64,000 nt of DNA from JARRNE01 sp963824085 (lineage in GTDB: Bacteria; Pseudomonadota; Gammaproteobacteria; Chromatiales; Chromatiaceae), in the NCBI GenBank assembly GCA_963824085.1, contig CAWGNT010000022.1:62001-126000 (forward strand). Reading direction: 5' to 3'. Each line of letters starts with the position of its first letter. Position 1 is the first letter of the stretch. This document shows, piece after piece, positions 60,004 through 64,000 of the stretch. The notes beneath the pieces are model-generated. The model was not told the DNA's origin. It ran no database searches and saw only the letters and a program-made list of their open reading frames with translations. A program made the position numbers and the translations under genes.

Positions 60004-60327
60004 GTCGTAAACATCCTCACCCGTCCGGAGCGGGCGCTCTAGCACAACCGGAAGGAGATGCCTAATACCCGGCCCGGGGGCGTCGGCGGGCCCGAGGAAG
60101 CGTCAACCCATGACATGGAGGCGCAATCACCGGGTGCCAGGGTCAGCGTAGGATATTCTCTCTTCCATCACCCTGCGGCGCACAGGCGAGCGTCGTACGC
60201 CGAGCGGGAGAGCGAGCTCGGATGTCCCCGGTTCGAGGCGCACCCTCGCGCTATGTCACGACAGCTGTCCGGAGGATGGACAGCTGCCACAATGGCGCGG
60301 TCGGTGCGGACCTCATCCGGCAGGGTC

Positions 60328-61185
60328 TTACAGGGATGTCACGCTTACCTGCACGTGCAGTGACGGGGATGCCGTGCTCGGGCCCATAAAGGTCCCTGCC
60401 ACGGGTGGTACCGCGTCGGGACGGCGGGCCAGCGCTACAGGGATGTGGTCGCTGCCGGTCAGCCTGCCAATGGTGGGATCAAATCCTTTCCACCCTGCCC
60501 CAGGGAGATAGACCTCGGCCCAGGCATGCGTCGCGCCACTGTCGGTGTTTGCCAGCGGGGTCGCCAGGTAGCCGCTGACGAAACGAGCGGCGAGCCCAAG
60601 TGCGCGTGCGAGCGCGATAAACAGGGCCGCAAAATCCCGACATGAGCCGCCGCTCAGGGCGAGGGTGCGCGACGGCGACTGCACGCCGGGCGCTTCGCGC
60701 ACGCGATAGGTCAGACCTGCGGCGATTCCCGCGCACAGTCGCTCCAGCAGGACATAGGTCTGCACCCTTTCCGGGGGCCGCCAAAAACGGGCCAACCAGT
60801 CGCGCAGTGCCTCATCCCCGGGCACCGCGGATGGCTGTAAGTAGGGTCCAAGGTCGAGAGCATCATCGGGTGTATAGGCGAAGGGAAAATAGAGCGCCTC
60901 ATCGGAAACCAGGAAATCCAGGGGCGCCTCGTCGTAATGCTGAATGACGACCTCGCTGGTAATGAGCAGTTGCTGCGTGCGCCCGGAGAAGCTCGCTGTC
61001 GCGACCGAGTTGTCGTGCGTATCGCGTTGCCAGGAGATCTGCGGCAGCGGCGTGATGAGCAGCTTAGAGTACTCGATGCGTACGTCATGTCGCTCCCGCG
61101 GGCGCAGCATCAGCTTGTGGTCCTGGAGCTGTACGGGGCTGGCGAAGTCGTAACGCGTCTCGTGCCATATCCGCAACCGCCGCAT
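60328..61185 (-). CDS. Transglutaminase-like cysteine peptidase family protein
   Basis: 285 residues. An N-terminal beta domain (RIWHETRYDFASPVQLQDHK) is followed by a transglutaminase core with the catalytic triad visible: Cys in LSGGSCRDFAALFIALAR, His in GATHAWAEVYLPG and Asp in WKGFDPTIGR. Proteins of this plan are annotated as transglutaminase-like; the substrate is unknown. The ATG at 61185 gives the usual MRRLRIWHETRYDF opening. No signal peptide, so cytoplasmic. Confidence 0.88.
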   Translation of the reverse strand: MRRLRIWHETRYDFASPVQLQDHKLMLRPRERHDVRIEYSKLLITPLPQISWQRDTHDNSVATASFSGRTQQLLITSEVVIQHYDEAPLDFLVSDEALYFPFAYTPDDALDLGPYLQPSAVPGDEALRDWLARFWRPPERVQTYVLLERLCAGIAAGLTYRVREAPGVQSPSRTLALSGGSCRDFAALFIALARALGLAARFVSGYLATPLANTDSGATHAWAEVYLPGAGWKGFDPTIGRLTGSDHIPVALARRPDAVPPVAGTFMGPSTASPSLHVQVSVTSL

Positions 61186-61595
61186 GAGCTCGTCCTACAT
61201 CGGTGGGGGGTGGGGGGAACCGAGCATAGAGCAGCCCGACGTCCGTGTGCTTGCGCCTCCTTCGGGCAGCACGCTGAGTTGGGCACCCTGAGCTGCGCTG
61301 AAATCTACCATACCTGACGCCGCGGCGGCTGGATCCGGTACGCCCGCTAACTTCTCGTGCATTTACCCCTCACACCTGCTAGTGTGATACTTGAGAGGAC
61401 AAACCGATCTCCCGATCGGGACAAGGCGCCTGCCTATTTCGACGAAATCTCACCGATTTCCCGCGAGACTCGTAGCCCCCCTGCCTCCCTGTGCCGATCC
61501 AACGGCACTCCGCTGTCGAAGAAAATCTCGTGCTTGGTGTTTTTCGATAGTGTCAAGTTAATCCAATGCACGAAATTTCGAGAGACAGATTAGAG
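61186..61595 (+). other. Leader region of the RRM gene
   Basis: About 410 bases without a gene. It holds the palindrome at 61370-61387 and another short dyad (CCGATC-tccc-GATCGG near 61406-61421). It may contain the promoter and a structured 5' leader of the RNA-binding protein gene. Confidence 0.4.
61370..61387. promoter_or_regulatory. Perfect palindrome TCACAC-N6-GTGTGA
   Basis: Two 6-base arms around CTGCTA, 209 bases upstream of the RRM gene. It could be an operator; the arms are in the inverse order of a Crp site (TGTGA-N6-TCACA). Confidence 0.35.
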
Positions 61596-61868
61596 ATGAA
61601 CATCTACGTAGGCAACCTTCCGTACAGTGTCACCGACGCCGATCTGCGCCAGACCTTCTCCCGTTTCGGTGAGGTGTCCCAGGTCAACCTGATCAGCGAC
61701 AAGTTCAGCGGCGAATCCAAAGGCTTCGGCTTCGTGGAGATGGCGAACAATTCGCAGGCGGATACGGCGATCAAGGCCCTCAACGGCACCGACATGAAGG
61801 GCCGCAACATCACGGTCAACCAGGCCAAGCCCAAGACCGATCGCCCCTCACACGGGCAGCGTTACTAA
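61596..61868 (+). CDS. RRM-domain RNA-binding protein
   Basis: 90 residues, a single RNA recognition motif with both RNP signatures: RNP2 NIYVGNLPY and RNP1 KGFGFVEM. The rest of the fold is also present (SVTDADLRQTFSRFGEVSQV, NNSQADTAIKALNGTDMKGR). It starts at the ATG at 61596, where homologues open with MNIYVGNLPYS. Bacterial RRM proteins bind single-stranded RNA and are often induced by cold or other stress. A strong terminator follows. Confidence 0.93.
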   Translation: MNIYVGNLPYSVTDADLRQTFSRFGEVSQVNLISDKFSGESKGFGFVEMANNSQADTAIKALNGTDMKGRNITVNQAKPKTDRPSHGQRY

Positions 61869-61930
61869 GACCCCGACGGTCTGCCCCGCCGACCGGATTC
61901 CGAACCCTGTTCCGTCACCGCCAAGAGAAC

Positions 61931-61955
61931 AGCCCGGCTTCGGCCGGGCTTTTCG
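61931..61955 (+). terminator. Intrinsic terminator of the RRM gene
   Basis: AGCCCGGC and GCCGGGCT form a perfect 8-bp GC-rich stem closed by a TTCG tetraloop and followed by TTTTCG. It lies 62 bases after the stop codon. Confidence 0.9.
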
Positions 61956-62007
61956 TCTGACAGGAGCAATGCTCGGCCTTCCATGGCCGAATCTGGGCGT
62001 TTCGCGA

Positions 62008-62589
62008 TCAGTGTTGCCCCCAAACTTCCAGGATTCTGGCCCGCTCTTTAAGCTTGTCGATGTCCGACTGCTCCCCTCCGCGGGGATGCGGTGAGCCATA
62101 GACCGAAGGCCTAGCGCTCGGCGGTGGCGGAGTTCCGCGGCTGGCCGGAGCACCCGGACCGCCGTAGCCGCCCGGAGCGCCATAGCCGCCCGGAGCGCCA
62201 TAGCCGCCCGGAGCGCCATAGCCGCCCGGAGCGCCATAGCCGCCCGGAGCGCCATAGCCGCCCGGAGCGCCATAGCCGCCCGGAGCGCCATAGCCGCCCG
62301 GAGCGCCATAGCCGCCCGGAGCGCCATAGCCGCCCGGAGCGCCATAGCCGCCCGGAGCGCCATAACCGCCCGGGCCACCATAGCCGCCCGGACCGCCGTA
62401 GCCGCCCGGACCGCCGTAGCCGTAACCAGGCCCATCGTCACCGTAACCGCGGTCTCTGTTGCCTCCCATCCATTTAGAAGGGTTCATCATATTGCCCATG
62501 TCGAAGGCGAAGCCGCTCCCCACACCGCAGATCATGGCGCTTCCCAGAATCAGGGCTAGTGTTCGCGGCAAGGCTTTTCGATTGTTCAT
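62008..62589 (-). CDS. Secreted Gly-Tyr-Pro repeat protein
   Basis: 193 residues. A signal peptide (LALILGSAMICGVGSGFAFD) is followed by NMMNPSKWMGGNRDRGYGDD and then fourteen units of the hexapeptide GGYGAP or GGYGGP (about residues 60-143). A Pro/Ser segment and a charged C-terminal helix (SDIDKLKERARILEVWGQH) end the protein. GAGGAGG precedes the ATG. Composition recalls sulfur globule envelope proteins and other structural Gly-Tyr-rich proteins; the Met-Met-Asn-Pro-Ser-Lys-Trp-Met stretch resembles small sulfur-oxidiser secreted proteins. Structural role inferred. Confidence 0.75.
   Translation of the reverse strand: MNNRKALPRTLALILGSAMICGVGSGFAFDMGNMMNPSKWMGGNRDRGYGDDGPGYGYGGPGGYGGPGGYGGPGGYGAPGGYGAPGGYGAPGGYGAPGGYGAPGGYGAPGGYGAPGGYGAPGGYGAPGGYGAPGGYGAPGGYGGPGAPASRGTPPPPSARPSVYGSPHPRGGEQSDIDKLKERARILEVWGQH
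62167..62418 (-). repeat. 18-bp tandem repeat array inside the Gly-Tyr-Pro gene
   Basis: Eleven identical 18-bp units (62167-62364) encode GGYGAP, followed by three variant units (62365-62418) encoding mainly GGYGGP. The perfect identity of the units suggests recent expansion, and copy number should vary without shifting the frame. Confidence 0.95.
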
Positions 62590-62689
62590 GTCTCCTCCTC
62601 GTCAGTGTTGAGGGTTCCCAGTCAGGCGGGAGTACCGGCCTGCGACAGGGCGGCTCTAAATCAAGCCGGTGATTTCAAGCCGAAGGGCA

Positions 62690-62818
62690 TCAGGTCGGTT
62701 TCCCGTCGCCTAGAATGGTCTTGGCCGCCTCTTTGGCTTTCTTCGCGTTTCTCTTTTCTTTCATGGTCATGGAGGGTCGCTTTCTGGCTTCCCGGTGGCT
62801 TTGACGTTCTTTTGTCAT
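62690..62818 (-). CDS. Small basic protein (42 residues)
   Basis: Starts at the ATG at 62818, 7 bases after AGGAGAGA. The sequence is Lys/Arg/Glu-rich: MTKERQSHREARKRPSMTMK, then EKRNAKKAKEAAK and ILGDGKPT. Small basic KE-rich proteins of this type occur widely in proteobacteria without known function. The good ribosome binding site and codon pattern argue for a real gene. It is directly upstream of the Gly-Tyr-Pro gene on the same strand. Confidence 0.6.
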   Translation of the reverse strand: MTKERQSHREARKRPSMTMKEKRNAKKAKEAAKTILGDGKPT

Positions 62819-63566
62819 GGCATTCTCTCCTGGCTATTGCCGAGTGCTGGACGGGCCGAACTGCCTTCCGTCTCGTCAGCGCATAAGGCCCGCTCGAAGG
62901 AGCGTCGGATCGATTGGCGGGCAGGTGAGGCCGTACGCTTCGAGGCCGCCCTGTGAGAAGGGGCGTTGCGCGGGCGGCGTGAGGAAATCCGCAGGTGAGG
63001 GGCGGCCGGTTTGGCCGCTGCAGGCATTTCGGGGGGCTGTGGTCAGTCTATCCAGGTACCCGCGCAACCTCCTTACCGGACTCATTCATTACGTAATGCC
63101 TATCGCTGCCTCCCGGTTGCCCTTCTCGCACGCCGCTACCGCGTCGTCGAACGCCGTATACTTGGCCAGTTCCTTTTGAGTATGAACTCGGGATCCCCTT
63201 GTTCCATTTTCAAGCGTGGTTGGCTGGGATTTCATCAGGGTGTACATGTGTCGTCGGCGATACTCCTGCAGTATGAGCTCAGTCAGTCGTCCGCCAAGCG
63301 TTTATTTCGGAATTGTCCTTAGAGTATAGGCGCAGGACAGCTCATGCCGGATTTATATTTCGGCATCCAGCTCGAGGCAGCGCCGAGCTACAGCGCTTGG
63401 CGTCCGGCTAGCTCTGACCGAACGCTTTGTCTTTGGCCCGGCGCTGGTTCCGATCGACATGGGGATGCCCTTCCGTCATCGGCCGCTATTGCGCGCCTTT
63501 ACTAGTAACCCAATTCACATAATATTGCTAACACAGGTTGTTGGGCGTTTCGCTTGATGTGGTCTA
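62819..63566. other. Gene-poor stretch near the window end
   Basis: About 750 bases, locally more AT-rich than the surroundings. No recognisable gene, RNA or repeat was found; open frames on both strands are short and lack motifs. Confidence 0.4.
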
Positions 63567-63920
63567 TCAAGGTATGAGCGAATGAAGAAATGCATCGTGC
63601 GACTGACTGAAGAAGAGCGCGTTGTGCTGGGTGACCAAGTCAGTGAGGGCGTTGAAGGGATCGTTCCAGTTGACCTTGGTAATGCGCCGCTCCAGCTCCT
63701 CCGGCGACAGTCCGGCCGCGTAGCTGCCGCCCACCAGGGAGCCCATGCTGGTCCCCGCCAGCGCGTCGATGGGGATACGCAACTTCTCCAGCATGTTGAG
63801 CGCCCCGATATGGGCCGCGCCTCGCCCTCGATCAACGCCGGGCCGATGAGCGGATGTTGCGTACCGGCGCGCCGGGCGGCCTCCGATGTGGTCAACGGCT
63901 TGGCCAACGACAGGGTGCAA
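63567..63920 (-). pseudogene. Patatin-like phospholipase remnant
   Basis: The frame carries GAAHIGALNMLEKLRIPIDA and the catalytic-serine motif LAGTSMGSLVGGSYAAGLSP, followed by EELERRITKVNWNDPFNAL, as in patatin/RssA-type phospholipases. The oxyanion-hole GGGxxRG region is broken: part reads in a neighbouring frame as HPLIGPALIEGEARP. The protein ends after about 90 residues of patatin, whereas functional members exceed 250 and carry a later catalytic Asp. It is therefore a truncated, frameshifted copy. Confidence 0.7.
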
Positions 63921-64000
63921 TCGCGGTACCGAGCAGGGCTGACAGGTCCCGTCTCATGGGGGGCTCGTGTGAATCCGCCGGGGGACGCTGCCTGCAAATG

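Noticed and set aside
62167..62418. CRISPR-like regularly spaced repeat
   Set aside because: The units are contiguous 18-mers without spacers and encode an in-frame hexapeptide in a secreted protein.
1..64000. tRNA, rRNA and prophage genes
   Set aside because: No T-loop/anticodon-like cloverleaf, rRNA segment or phage structural gene was recognised in the non-coding gaps; small RNAs cannot be excluded by eye.

Overview
The window is high-GC DNA carrying single-copy housekeeping genes of gammaproteobacterial type (RecJ followed by DarP, sdhCDAB with sdhE and ygfX, PtsP of PTS-Ntr). It also carries a complete Na+-translocating NADH:quinone reductase operon, two molybdopterin-oxidoreductase operons, many c-type cytochromes, and a short Gly/Tyr-rich secreted protein that looks like a sulfur globule envelope protein. 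Together these suggest a sulfur-oxidising, probably salt-adapted gammaproteobacterium of the Chromatiales type. The lineage is inferred from gene content only.

Layout. 0-10 kb: a BatD-like membrane protein (minus), recJ-darP, sdhCDAB-sdhE (with a 195-bp inverted-repeat insert between sdhA and sdhB), ygfX and galE. 10-12.2 kb: an arsR-arsC-acr3 arsenic operon (minus). 12.2-13.8 kb: gene-poor DNA with a potassium-channel fragment. 13.8-20.8 kb: nqrABCDEF-nqrM, followed by a CBS-domain gene and an uncharacterised helical protein. 20.9-28.3 kb (minus): a cyclic-nucleotide-binding protein, then a six-gene operon for a Tat-exported molybdoenzyme with an Fe-S subunit, a small diheme cytochrome, a TorD chaperone, a large polyferredoxin and a NapC/NirT-type tetraheme cytochrome. 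29-35.4 kb (minus): a CPA1 Na+/H+ antiporter with a cyclic-nucleotide-binding tail and a DUF3482 GTPase/DUF2868 membrane protein pair.

35.4-39.6 kb is a scarred accessory segment. It contains the sulfur globule protein gene, two degenerate copies of a 215-bp segment, a transposase remnant, a frameshifted Phd-type antitoxin with a chimeric VapC fragment, and fragments that may come from a DUF6079/BrxC-like ATPase. 39.6-48.4 kb (minus) is a full formate dehydrogenase operon: DUF3305, DUF3306, polyferredoxin, TorD, small Tat protein, FdhA, FdhB, two tiny related lipoproteins and the cytochrome b subunit. Two of the lipoprotein/small-protein genes are below the usual ORF length cutoff.

49-64 kb: a GlxA-type AraC regulator divergent from a TPR protein; pirin and azoreductase divergent from a LysR regulator; a Gly/Cys-rich tail protein; a tri-heme cytochrome c peroxidase; ptsP; a transglutaminase-like protein; an RRM RNA-binding protein with a clear terminator; a secreted Gly-Tyr-Pro repeat protein encoded by an 18-bp tandem array; an unannotated 42-residue basic protein; and a broken patatin gene at the end.

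Functional theme: several routes feed or drain the quinone pool (succinate, formate, NADH via a sodium pump, and an unassigned molybdoenzyme), alongside sodium handling and probable periplasmic sulfur storage. All function calls rest on motif recognition by eye; no database search was run.
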